From Loigolactobacillus jiayinensis (lineage in GTDB: Bacteria; Bacillota; Bacilli; Lactobacillales; Lactobacillaceae): DNA of 64,000 bases. Every line of letters begins with the position of its first letter. The stretch's first letter is position 1. A program made the position numbers and the translations under genes. A model generated the notes under the pieces. The model did no database searches and had not been told where the DNA came from. It was given only the letters and a program-made list of their open reading frames with translations. This document shows, piece by piece, positions 50,875-59,387 of this stretch. The stretch lies in the NCBI RefSeq assembly GCF_003946445.1, contig NZ_RHOF01000003.1, positions 1 through 64,000 of the forward strand. Reading direction: 5' to 3'.

Positions 50875-51265
50875 AATGATTCCTCCAAACACAAATAATT
50901 ATAAAAAATAAAGATCATAAATTCCTGTGGTTCTGCGTGAACCGGTAAACGTTTACGAGTACATTAAAACGCATTTGTGTACTTGTACGCAATATACATT
51001 ATTACCGAATTTTGTATCGATTTCACAGATTGCGTAATCGCTTTATATTGAAAAAGCAATGAAACCAGTTGTTACAGCTGAAATAATGTGACAAAGAAAA
51101 AGGTACTTATTTTTTAGTAAAACGTGAAAAGATGATCAAAAAGTTACGCAAATTTTTATTCGACTGACAAATATTCAGGTATTTTTTTGATAGTTACCAT
51201 AATTTAGGTAAATCGATTTAGATTGCATACTGAATATTACATTTTTAAAATTTTAGTAATAAAAA
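50875..51265. other. AT-rich regulatory gap upstream of the GH105 gene
   Basis: No gene. The GH105 promoter module lies at 50943-50997. The stretch 51000-51265 is AT-rich without recognised sites. Confidence 0.45.
50943..50997 (-). promoter_or_regulatory. Promoter module of the GH105 unit (with cre)
   Basis: Minus strand: TTGCGT, 18 bases with AATGCG, TTTAAT, then GTAAACGTTTAC (50945-50956), a near-perfect cre. Same arrangement and spacing as the rha module at 47554-47608. A TGTACTTGTACG repeat lies in the spacer (50978-50989, plus strand). Confidence 0.55.
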
Positions 51266-51303
51266 AAGCCTTGACGGCAAAATAATTGCTGACAAGACTT
51301 ATG
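51266..51303 (-). terminator. Terminator of the second KDG kinase gene
   Basis: An imperfect AAG.CTTG/CAAG.CTT hairpin with seven T on the minus strand. Confidence 0.65.
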
Positions 51304-51310
51304 TTCACGT

Positions 51311-52333
51311 TTAACGACTCATTGCTGAGCCACTACCGCTGGTCATTACGTTGCAAATTTCTGCTTCGTTGACCAAATTAAGATCGCCGCTAATGGTTAA
51401 TTTTAATACACTAGCTGCAATCGCATAGTTGAGCTGTTCTTGTGGTTGGTAGTCATTCAGGAACCCATGCATCAATCCTGCGCCAAAAGCATCCCCTGCC
51501 GCAACGCCTTCAAACACGTGCATCTGATAAACTGGGCTTTCGTAGAACTTGCCGTCACGTAACATCAAGGCCGACCACTGACTATCTTCAACTGAATGAA
51601 TGTTACGCAGCACACTCGCGACAGTGTGACAATTAGGATAGCGCTCTGTGACTTGCTTCATTGCCGCTTCAAAGCTATCTTTCTGTGCGATACCATTACT
51701 CATATCACCGTCAAATGCTTTGATGCCCAGCGTTGATTCAAAGTCTTCATCATGTGCCAAGCAAATATTAACAAACGGCATCACTTTGGCCGCAAAGGCT
51801 TGCGCCGCCTCAGGTGTCCACATTTTACCCCGATAGTTCATATCACAAACCACGGTAATGTTATTTTCCTTACAGTATGCACACGCGTTCAAAACAGCTT
51901 GTTGCAATTCAGCTGAGATTGCTGGTGTCACCCCTGAGAAATAGAAGTAGTCGACGCCCTGCAATAATTTGGCCCAATCAAACTCATCCGCCGTCGCAGT
52001 CGCAAAAGAACTGCCGGCACGATCATACACCACGTTGGTGCCACGAACACTGGCCCCTTTTTCAAAGAAATAAATGCCGATCCGCGGGCCGCCACGTAAC
52101 ACAGCACCTGCATCAACGCCATACTTGCGTAACGTACCAACTGCAGTATCGCCTAACAAGTTAGCTGGTAATTTACTTAAGTAAGCCGCTTGATCACCTT
52201 GCAATGCCAATGATACAGCGACGTTGGCTTCGGCGCCGCCATAAGCTGCCTCAAACGAATTAGTTTGTAAAATCCGACTATTAACTGGTGGCTTCAAACG
52301 CAGCATCATTTCACCAAATGTTAGTAATTTCAC
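51311..52333 (-). CDS. kdgK: 2-keto-3-deoxygluconate kinase, second copy
   Basis: 340 residues from a GTG at 52333 with GAGAGG 9 bases upstream; the ATG at 52342 touches the SD. PfkB family: TFGEMMLRLKPP at the start, AAYGGAEANVAVSLALQG, and the anion-hole signature in the form EGVAAGDAFGAG. Clearly a different subfamily from the kinase at 22964. In this island it phosphorylates KDG made by UxaA. Confidence 0.88.
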   Translation of the reverse strand: MKLLTFGEMMLRLKPPVNSRILQTNSFEAAYGGAEANVAVSLALQGDQAAYLSKLPANLLGDTAVGTLRKYGVDAGAVLRGGPRIGIYFFEKGASVRGTNVVYDRAGSSFATATADEFDWAKLLQGVDYFYFSGVTPAISAELQQAVLNACAYCKENNITVVCDMNYRGKMWTPEAAQAFAAKVMPFVNICLAHDEDFESTLGIKAFDGDMSNGIAQKDSFEAAMKQVTERYPNCHTVASVLRNIHSVEDSQWSALMLRDGKFYESPVYQMHVFEGVAAGDAFGAGLMHGFLNDYQPQEQLNYAIAASVLKLTISGDLNLVNEAEICNVMTSGSGSAMSR

Positions 52334-52442
52334 TTCAAACATCCTCTCTATGTTAGCCTTTTCATATTCATTCTTATCTTAAGCAAAATAACGCAGTAAT
52401 GCTAGTTTTTTAGCAAAATTCTTAGAAACACGGAACGTTGCC

Positions 52443-53666
52443 CTAATTTTTGTCACCGAGTGCCAGTAAATTCTGCCGCATTTGTCGTAAAATCATCGTG
52501 CCAAACTGATATTCTAGTTGACTGCCAATCATGTTAAAGGCCAAAGTCAGTTGTGCCGCGAACGTCCCTGCTGCAACTTGAAACATCGGCGCACGACGGA
52601 ACGAACCAGTCATAATAAAATTGGTGATTGCAGTACCGCTGAATTTCACCCGTTTAGCATCAATCACACCAAAATTGGTATAAGCGATTGGCCGCACATG
52701 ATAGTTAGCCTCGGCGACCTGCTGCAAAGCGACTATCGAATCAGTCTGCGCCCGTTTTAATAGATCCGCCACCGAATCCAAAAATTGGCGGCGGACTTTC
52801 AACGTTTGCATCTGCTGATGAACTTTTTGCACCACTTGGGATAACGGCAGATCACGGGTGTTAGGCAAAGCTAAGTTGTAACGCGCCGTGAAATTAGCGA
52901 TGCGCAGTGCTGGACTTGGTGGGAAGAACTGGCGCATATCTGTCGGACAAGCTAACGTTAGATCAGGTACTCCACTATATTGTTGGATAATTTGACCAAA
53001 GGTGGCCATGAACATATCATTCAATGTGACCTGTTGGCTTTTTGCATACGCGATTAAACGTGCTGTTTCCGCTACACTAAAACGTGTGCTGCCAACCCGA
53101 TACTCGACGTTAGCTTGATCAGCTAATTGCGGTAAAAATAGCGGCTGCCGCGGATGATCATCACCAACTTTTTCTGCAGGCCCACGCTGCGCAATCAGCT
53201 GTTTTAGCGGCGCCGTACTTTGATCATTCCGTTGATCAGCAATTGCCACCGCACCTCGATTATAGCAATCAACTAACAGATACAACAATGCTTTGAAACC
53301 CGCACCATCACTTAAAATATGACTCATAATAATGATTAATCGCTGTCCGCTAGCTTGTGGCTGCAAATATAACTTCAGTTGCGTATCGCGCATAAAGTCT
53401 AACGGTAGCGCATCTGGCTGTGCGGTAGCAGCGACACTATTAACAATACTATCTGGATCAGTTTGCGCCACGACAAAAGCATTTTGCCGCAATTCGTAAT
53501 GGCCAAAAATCTGCGGCACGACTTGGCCAACTAGCTGGACAGCGGACTTTAAGCGGTCGCTATCCAGTGGTTGCGTAAAATCAATTTGACAATGCACGAT
53601 TGGATACATTGTTTTTAACCCAATCGTGTGCAAAATATTTAACGGTTCTCCGGCGTAAGTTTTCAT
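52443..53666 (-). CDS. Condensation-domain-superfamily acyltransferase-like protein
   Basis: 407 residues, SD GAAGG. The fold is that of chloramphenicol-acetyltransferase-like condensation proteins: the catalytic motif SHILSDGAG (HxxxDG, near residue 115) and a late conserved segment near YTNFGVIDA. It stands alone, without carrier protein or adenylation domain, so it is not part of a peptide synthetase here. Possible roles include acyl or acetyl transfer to a sugar or lipid. Lies between the epimerase and kdgK genes. Confidence 0.7.
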   Translation of the reverse strand: MKTYAGEPLNILHTIGLKTMYPIVHCQIDFTQPLDSDRLKSAVQLVGQVVPQIFGHYELRQNAFVVAQTDPDSIVNSVAATAQPDALPLDFMRDTQLKLYLQPQASGQRLIIIMSHILSDGAGFKALLYLLVDCYNRGAVAIADQRNDQSTAPLKQLIAQRGPAEKVGDDHPRQPLFLPQLADQANVEYRVGSTRFSVAETARLIAYAKSQQVTLNDMFMATFGQIIQQYSGVPDLTLACPTDMRQFFPPSPALRIANFTARYNLALPNTRDLPLSQVVQKVHQQMQTLKVRRQFLDSVADLLKRAQTDSIVALQQVAEANYHVRPIAYTNFGVIDAKRVKFSGTAITNFIMTGSFRRAPMFQVAAGTFAAQLTLAFNMIGSQLEYQFGTMILRQMRQNLLALGDKN

Positions 53667-53692
53667 TTAGATTGGCCTTCTTTTTAAATTAA

Positions 53693-53742
53693 CGCAAAAA
53701 ACAGAATAGTAACTGCAAGTTTTTGCAGTCCTTATTCTGCTC
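53693..53742 (-). terminator. Terminator of the uxa unit
   Basis: CAGAATA...ACTGCAA pairs with TTGCAGT...TATTCTG, followed by six T on the minus strand, just after the epimerase gene. Confidence 0.75.
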
Positions 53743-53747
53743 TTTGT

Positions 53748-54629
53748 TTATGATAACGTCATCGCGTAAGTAAATTGCTTTGCTGCTTGTGCGGCAACGA
53801 CTGTGTTCGCTTCTTTAGTCAATAATTCACGCTTAGTGCCAACCACATCTGGTAGTCCAGCAAATGGCTCAACACACAGAAATGGTGCATTAGCGCCTTC
53901 TTTAGTCCACAGCGTCACATAGCGAAAATCATTCAGACTTAATTCAATTGCATGCTGGCTCTTTGGTGAGCTGACCTTAATTGCCGTTAATCCCTTATTT
54001 TCAATAACGATCAAGCCAGCATCAAACAGCTTATGCGTTAGCGAAATAACGTTTTTATTACTACCAGCTAATGGCAAAATTTTCCCTGATCGATAAGGAT
54101 TCGGCGTTTTAACGATTTCAAACTGCTTAATCTGTGCAACTGCTGGACTAAGCGTGACTTGATAATCGCTAAACTGGCCTTCACCAGCAATTGGTAAATT
54201 AAAAGCTGGGTGTGACCCTAACGAAAATGAGAGTTCCTTTTCATCCTTATTTTGTACAACAAAGTTCAACTGCAAACCAGTTGTCGTCAGGGTGAACGTC
54301 ACAATCAACGCAAAATGAAAAGGATAGTATGCATAAGTTTCCTGGTTATCACTTAACGTTAAAACTAATTTAGTCGCTGTTTTAGACACAACTGTGAAAT
54401 CATATTGACTGCTAAAACCATGTTGCGGCATTGAATAAGTTTTGCCTTGATATAGATAAGCATCTTCATTCGAACGACCAATTGCTGGAAAAAGAACAGG
54501 TGCATGTTTCGGCCAAATATCGTTGTTCCAAATATAATCGAAGTGGTCTTGTTTGTTATAAATATGGTTGATCTCAGCACCATGAACATCGATCACAGCT
54601 AAGAACTGCTCATTTTCAAGTTGTTCCAT
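53748..54629 (-). CDS. Aldose 1-epimerase family protein (LacX-like)
   Basis: 293 residues, SD AAAGGTAG. Galactose mutarotase-like beta-sandwich, with the catalytic His in LGSHPAFNLP and Glu in CVEPFAG. The LacX subgroup is recognised by length and the N-terminal HGAEINHIYNK. Probably a mutarotase for the sugar imported by the transporter encoded 27 bases upstream. Confidence 0.85.
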   Translation of the reverse strand: MEQLENEQFLAVIDVHGAEINHIYNKQDHFDYIWNNDIWPKHAPVLFPAIGRSNEDAYLYQGKTYSMPQHGFSSQYDFTVVSKTATKLVLTLSDNQETYAYYPFHFALIVTFTLTTTGLQLNFVVQNKDEKELSFSLGSHPAFNLPIAGEGQFSDYQVTLSPAVAQIKQFEIVKTPNPYRSGKILPLAGSNKNVISLTHKLFDAGLIVIENKGLTAIKVSSPKSQHAIELSLNDFRYVTLWTKEGANAPFLCVEPFAGLPDVVGTKRELLTKEANTVVAAQAAKQFTYAMTLS

Positions 54630-54656
54630 CAGAATATCTACCTTTCTTTTTCATCA

Positions 54657-56135
54657 TTACTTAACATCATTATCGCCAATCTGACCTTTTTCCCATTTAC
54701 CATGGTCTAGATCCGTTGCAATTTTACGATAACGAGTGTCGGATAATTTGTACAATAACCCAACAATAATCATCGCTAAGACCAGCGCAACACCTGGGTA
54801 CAATGTCATCGCACCCTTAATGCCACGTAAAGTATCGGGCGATTGCTGTTTATTGGCCACATACCCAGTAACAGCTAATACACCAGCCGAAACCAAGGCA
54901 GCCAAGGATTGGGCAATTTTACGTGAGAAATTAAAAGCTGCATAAGTAATGGCTTCTTTACGCATCCCAGTATGCCACTCACCATAATCGATCACGTCAG
55001 AAACAAAGGCCCACGTGATCCCATTTGGAATGGCTAAACCGGTGTAACCAATCGTGACAAAAAGAATGAAGGTCCACAAATTGGTTGGTAAAATAAAATT
55101 GATCAAGTTAGCGGACGCACCAACAATAAACCCAGCCATTGCGGTACGCTTTTTACCAAAGTGTTTGGTTAAAAACGGAATCATGAAAACACCAATGATC
55201 GACGTCCCCATCATAATGCCATTAACTAACGGCTGCAAGGCAATATTGCCCAAGTTATATTGACAGAAATAAACCATCATTTGGTTATTCGTATTCATGG
55301 CTGAAATTGTAAATAAAGTCATTAAAATAAGTGCGAATAAAGGACCGTTAGTGAAAATCACTTTAAGATAATCCTTGAACCCTTCTTTTTTAGCATGCGT
55401 ATCACGATGAACTTTAACATTTTCTTTGGTACCTAAATAACAAATGATAAAACTGACAATACCAATTATCGCCATGATCACTGCGGCAACAAAATAGCCT
55501 GTCCGCTCATTGGAAAACATGGTCATGATTGGAATAAAGGCGATCCCGGTAATAAATTGCGCACCAACAGAACCAATCTGCCGTGTGGTCGCCATGGTGC
55601 TGCGATCCTCAACGTTACGACTCATAACCGAGGCCAATGAACCATAGGGATCATTGGTGAAGGAATAGATCAGTCCCCAAGTCATATATGTGCCGTAAGC
55701 CCAAATAATTCGCCCAGTCATTGAGAAATTAGGCATCGTAAAAGTGACGACCGTCATAACCCCTAAAAGAATTGCAGAGATTAACATAACTGGCCGAAAC
55801 TTACCGCGTCTACCAATATGTTTACGATTATCAATAAACGTCCCCGCAATTGGATCCATAAAGGCATCAAATATTTTGGTAAACCCAAAAATACCAGCGA
55901 CCGCACCAGCAGCAATCCCAGCTGCATCGGTGAAGAACTTCGTCAAGTACGCTTGACCTAGATCAAACATAAAGCCATTACCAAAATCGCCGAACCCATA
56001 AGCGATTTTTTGACGCATCGGAATTTGTTTGCTCAAATTATCATCACAAATTTTTTGGCTAATCGTTGGTTGCCGTTGTGATGAACCCGTTGGCTTAATT
56101 GGTATATGTGGTGTTGTTGGCTGTGTATGTTGCAT
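54657..56135 (-). CDS. GPH-family sugar:cation symporter (probable hexuronate/galacturonide transporter)
   Basis: 492 residues from the ATG at 56135 (MQHTQPTTPHIPIKP), SD GGGAGG. A long polar N-terminal extension of about 45 residues precedes twelve membrane segments. Motifs: YGFGDFGNGF, FTKIFDAFMDPIAGTFID and WAFVSDVIDYGEWHTGM. It sits within the uxa unit, so galacturonate or its oligomers are likely substrates. A paralogue lies at 48198. Confidence 0.87.
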   Translation of the reverse strand: MQHTQPTTPHIPIKPTGSSQRQPTISQKICDDNLSKQIPMRQKIAYGFGDFGNGFMFDLGQAYLTKFFTDAAGIAAGAVAGIFGFTKIFDAFMDPIAGTFIDNRKHIGRRGKFRPVMLISAILLGVMTVVTFTMPNFSMTGRIIWAYGTYMTWGLIYSFTNDPYGSLASVMSRNVEDRSTMATTRQIGSVGAQFITGIAFIPIMTMFSNERTGYFVAAVIMAIIGIVSFIICYLGTKENVKVHRDTHAKKEGFKDYLKVIFTNGPLFALILMTLFTISAMNTNNQMMVYFCQYNLGNIALQPLVNGIMMGTSIIGVFMIPFLTKHFGKKRTAMAGFIVGASANLINFILPTNLWTFILFVTIGYTGLAIPNGITWAFVSDVIDYGEWHTGMRKEAITYAAFNFSRKIAQSLAALVSAGVLAVTGYVANKQQSPDTLRGIKGAMTLYPGVALVLAMIIVGLLYKLSDTRYRKIATDLDHGKWEKGQIGDNDVK

Positions 56136-56219
56136 AAAATTGCCTCCCAAACAATTAATCTGTTAAATTATTCACAATTATGATTAAATAAAAGCCGCCT
56201 AAAATAGCTTAATTTTGCG

Positions 56220-56280
56220 TATTTAAATTAGGCTACCAAATAATCATGTTACTGCCATTCAGTAGCCTAATCTAAATAGT
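56220..56280 (-). promoter_or_regulatory. Inverted repeat upstream of the second GPH symporter gene
   Basis: ATTAGGCTAC and GTAGCCTAAT form a 10-bp perfect stem around a 26-base loop between uxaC and the symporter gene. No T run follows, so an mRNA-processing or partial attenuation role is guessed. Confidence 0.45.
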
Positions 56281-56357
56281 TATCCATAACGCTTTTTGCT
56301 CAAAGATTAACAATGAGTGTTATTGCCTATTTCTCGGCGCTTTTATTTAATCCTCAA

Positions 56358-57773
56358 TTAGTACTCAGTTTTCTCAAAGAAGTGGAACCAGTCGTGGGCA
56401 TTATTATACGAAATATCCTCGACCATTTTACCGAGCGTTGCGTCGTCATCTGGTAATTGGCCACGTTGAACCCATTCGCCAAGTAATTCGCACAAAACAC
56501 GACGGAAGTATTCATGGCGTGTCCAAGATAAGAAGCTCCGTGAATCAGTCAGCATACCAACAAAGTTTGGTAGGCAGCTTTCTTGGGCCATAACGGTTAA
56601 TTGTTTGCGCATAAACTCGCGGGTATCGTTAAACCACCAGCCACAGCCTAATTGCAATTTTTGTTTAACGTCTTTTTGGTAGCAGCCCATCATTGTTGCC
56701 ATTGGCATCCAATCATTGGCGTTCAACGAATACAAAATCGTCCGTGGTACGTTATCTTCGTCTTCCATCGACTGGAATAAGTTAGTCAATGGTTCCGCAA
56801 TTGGCCGATCGTTCATGGCATCAAAGCCAGTGTCAGGGCCAACTTTGTTGAACATTGCTGTATTTAAATCACGGAAAGCATGGATATGGAATTGCATTGT
56901 CCAATCACGTTGATGGTATTCGCGCATGAAGGCCTTCAATAAAGCAGTCCGGTATTGCGCAACCTCTTCGTCAGATAATTTCTCCCCAGCCCGTGCTTTG
57001 GCCACAACTTTGTCCAATTCAGCAGCGGTTGCGTCAGCGTAGACCACAATGTCCAAAGCATGGTCAGCTAATTTACAGCCTAAGGAAGCAAAATAGTCCA
57101 AGCGTTGATGTAACGCTGCAACCACGTCCGCGAAGCTGTTAATGGCCACACCAGATACTTCAGCTAGTTTGGCCACATAGTCACCATAGCCAGGCTTAGT
57201 GATATTCAAAATTTTGTCTGGTCGAAAAGCTGGTAAGGTTTTGAAGGCTTTTTCGGATTGCAATAACTTGTGATATTTCAGATCATCGATAGGATCATCT
57301 GTAGTACAAACCACACGCACATTGAACCGTTTGATCAAGTTGCGCCGTTTGAAAGCATCGGTTGCCAACAAGGCATTCGCTTTTTCCCAGATCTCTGGTG
57401 CTGTCTTAGTGGACAAAAGCGTATCAATACCGAAGAAACGTTTCAATTCCAAATGAGTCCATTCATACAGAGGATTGCCAATAGAATGTTCAATGGTGTA
57501 GGCCCAAGCTTTGAATTTGTCGTAAGGATCGCCATCGCCAGTGATCAGCTTTTCAGGAACGCCATTTGCTCGTTCTAGACGCCACTTATAATGATCACCA
57601 TAAGTCCCAGATACCAGCCAAGCTTCAGTTAAATTTTCAAAGTTTTTATTTTCGTAAATTTCTACTGGATTCAAGTGACAGTGATAGTCAATGATTGGCA
57701 TACCTTCTGCGTGTTGATGATAAAGTCGTTTTGCCGTATCGGTGGTCAATAAGAAATCCTTGTCCAAAAACAT
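56358..57773 (-). CDS. uxaC: Glucuronate/galacturonate isomerase
   Basis: 471 residues, SD AGGGGA. Amidohydrolase-like uronate isomerase with IDYHCHLNP near residue 30 and the conserved WGDHYKWR-like TYGDHYKWRLERANG. Converts D-galacturonate to D-tagaturonate (and glucuronate to fructuronate). Part of the lacI-uxaB-uxaA-uxaC-transporter-epimerase unit. Confidence 0.96.
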   Translation of the reverse strand: MFLDKDFLLTTDTAKRLYHQHAEGMPIIDYHCHLNPVEIYENKNFENLTEAWLVSGTYGDHYKWRLERANGVPEKLITGDGDPYDKFKAWAYTIEHSIGNPLYEWTHLELKRFFGIDTLLSTKTAPEIWEKANALLATDAFKRRNLIKRFNVRVVCTTDDPIDDLKYHKLLQSEKAFKTLPAFRPDKILNITKPGYGDYVAKLAEVSGVAINSFADVVAALHQRLDYFASLGCKLADHALDIVVYADATAAELDKVVAKARAGEKLSDEEVAQYRTALLKAFMREYHQRDWTMQFHIHAFRDLNTAMFNKVGPDTGFDAMNDRPIAEPLTNLFQSMEDEDNVPRTILYSLNANDWMPMATMMGCYQKDVKQKLQLGCGWWFNDTREFMRKQLTVMAQESCLPNFVGMLTDSRSFLSWTRHEYFRRVLCELLGEWVQRGQLPDDDATLGKMVEDISYNNAHDWFHFFEKTEY

Positions 57774-57813
57774 GTTTAAGTCCCCTTTTATATTTGTTAA
57801 TTATTGAGCTAGT

Positions 57814-57860
57814 TGTGACATAAAATTAACCGCTTGGATCAGCAGTTAATTTATCACACA
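57814..57860 (-). promoter_or_regulatory. Long stem-loop between uxaA and uxaC
   Basis: TGTGATAAATTAAC.GC pairs with GC.GTTAATTTTA.GTCACA over about 18 bp with small bulges. No T tail. Intercistronic processing or stability element, inferred. Confidence 0.5.
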
Positions 57861-57884
57861 TACCAGCATAAAACGCTTGTGTAA

Positions 57885-59387
57885 TTATTCAGTAACCCCA
57901 GTTTTGAAAATAGCTAAACCGTGAATGCCATACTTTTCGTTATTAGTTTTTTCACCGCTAGCGACATCGATAATATATTGAATGAATTCGTCAGCTAAAT
58001 CAGCCATTGATTTCTCCAACAATTGGCCAGCATCAAAGTCGATCCAGCGTGGCTTTTTGTTCGCAATATAAGAATTAGATGCGACTTTAACAGTAGGTAC
58101 ATAGGTAGCAAATGGCGTCCCACGGCCGGTAGTAAACAAGACCATTTGGCAATCTGCTGAAGCTTCCGCAGAAGAAGACACCAAATCATTGCCTGGTGAT
58201 TGTAATAAAGTTAAGCCGGATTGGCGAATCTTTTCACCATATTGCAACACATCATTAACCGGTGAATGGCCTGATTTTTGCGTACAACCTAACGATTTAT
58301 CTTCCAAAGTCGAAATGCCACCTTCTTTGTTGCCCGGTGAAGGATTTTCGTAAATTGGTTGATGGAAGGATTCAAAATACGCCTTAAAACCATTGATCAA
58401 CTTAACGATTTTTTCAAACGTTGCTTCGTCTTTAGCCCGTGACATCAAAATCGTTTCTGCGCCAAACATTTCTGGCACTTCGCTCAAAACGGTTGAGCCG
58501 CCCTGTGCCGTCACAAAATCGGATAATTGGCCTAACAATGGATTAGCCGTTACGCCGGATAAGCCGTCGGAGCCACCGCATTTCAAGCCAATTTTTAGTT
58601 CACTTAATGGCTGTGGTGTCCGCACATCATCAGCGGCAGCATCGTTTAATTCTTCCAAATAGTCTAGTGCTAAGCCAAGTTCATCATCGACCTCTTGTGA
58701 AATCAAAAACTTCATTCGCTGCGGATCAATACCGCCTTGCGCCTCGATAGCTTTTTCCATGCCATCCATTTGATTATTTTCACAACCAAGGCCAAATATC
58801 AGCACACCACCAGCATTCGGCTGTAAGGCGGCATCAACTAAGATCTTACGAGTTTGCTCAAAATCATCACCAAGCTGTGAGCAGCCATAGGGATGTTTCA
58901 GCAAAATTACATTGTCAAATGAGCCATTATCAGGATGCAACGCTTTAAACTGTTGGACAACGATATCCAACAACGGATTGATACAGCCAACTGTTGGGAT
59001 GATGTACAAATCATTACGAATACCCACCTTGCCATTTGGCCGCTTATAACCCATAAACGTGCGACTGTCTTTTTTATCAGCGTAGACGTTAGGCAACTTT
59101 TGTGGCTGATAAGTGTACGTTAGCTCACCGTCTAAATTTGTTTTCAAGTTTTGCGTGTGCATCCACGCGCCTGCTGCAACTGCCGTTGTTGCATGGCCAA
59201 TCGGAAAGCCATATTTAACCACGTTGTCACCAACGGCAAAAGACTTCAGCGCAATTTTATGCCCACGCTTAACTTCCTCGCGTGTTGTTACGGTGCCTTG
59301 TGGTGTTTTTAATTCAGTGCCTGCTGGAATATCTTGCAACGCAACAGCAACAGTGTCACTAGGATTTAAAATAATGAATTGGTTCAT
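57885..59387 (-). CDS. uxaA: Altronate dehydratase
   Basis: 500 residues. An N-terminal SAF domain (about 1-95) precedes the UxaA family C-terminal region with GVRNDLYIIPTVGC, KHPYGCSQLG and LKCGGSDGLSGVTANP. Dehydrates D-altronate to 2-keto-3-deoxygluconate, iron-dependent in the family. Its ATG shares a base with the uxaB stop (TAATG), so the two are translationally coupled. Confidence 0.96.
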   Translation of the reverse strand: MNQFIILNPSDTVAVALQDIPAGTELKTPQGTVTTREEVKRGHKIALKSFAVGDNVVKYGFPIGHATTAVAAGAWMHTQNLKTNLDGELTYTYQPQKLPNVYADKKDSRTFMGYKRPNGKVGIRNDLYIIPTVGCINPLLDIVVQQFKALHPDNGSFDNVILLKHPYGCSQLGDDFEQTRKILVDAALQPNAGGVLIFGLGCENNQMDGMEKAIEAQGGIDPQRMKFLISQEVDDELGLALDYLEELNDAAADDVRTPQPLSELKIGLKCGGSDGLSGVTANPLLGQLSDFVTAQGGSTVLSEVPEMFGAETILMSRAKDEATFEKIVKLINGFKAYFESFHQPIYENPSPGNKEGGISTLEDKSLGCTQKSGHSPVNDVLQYGEKIRQSGLTLLQSPGNDLVSSSAEASADCQMVLFTTGRGTPFATYVPTVKVASNSYIANKKPRWIDFDAGQLLEKSMADLADEFIQYIIDVASGEKTNNEKYGIHGLAIFKTGVTE

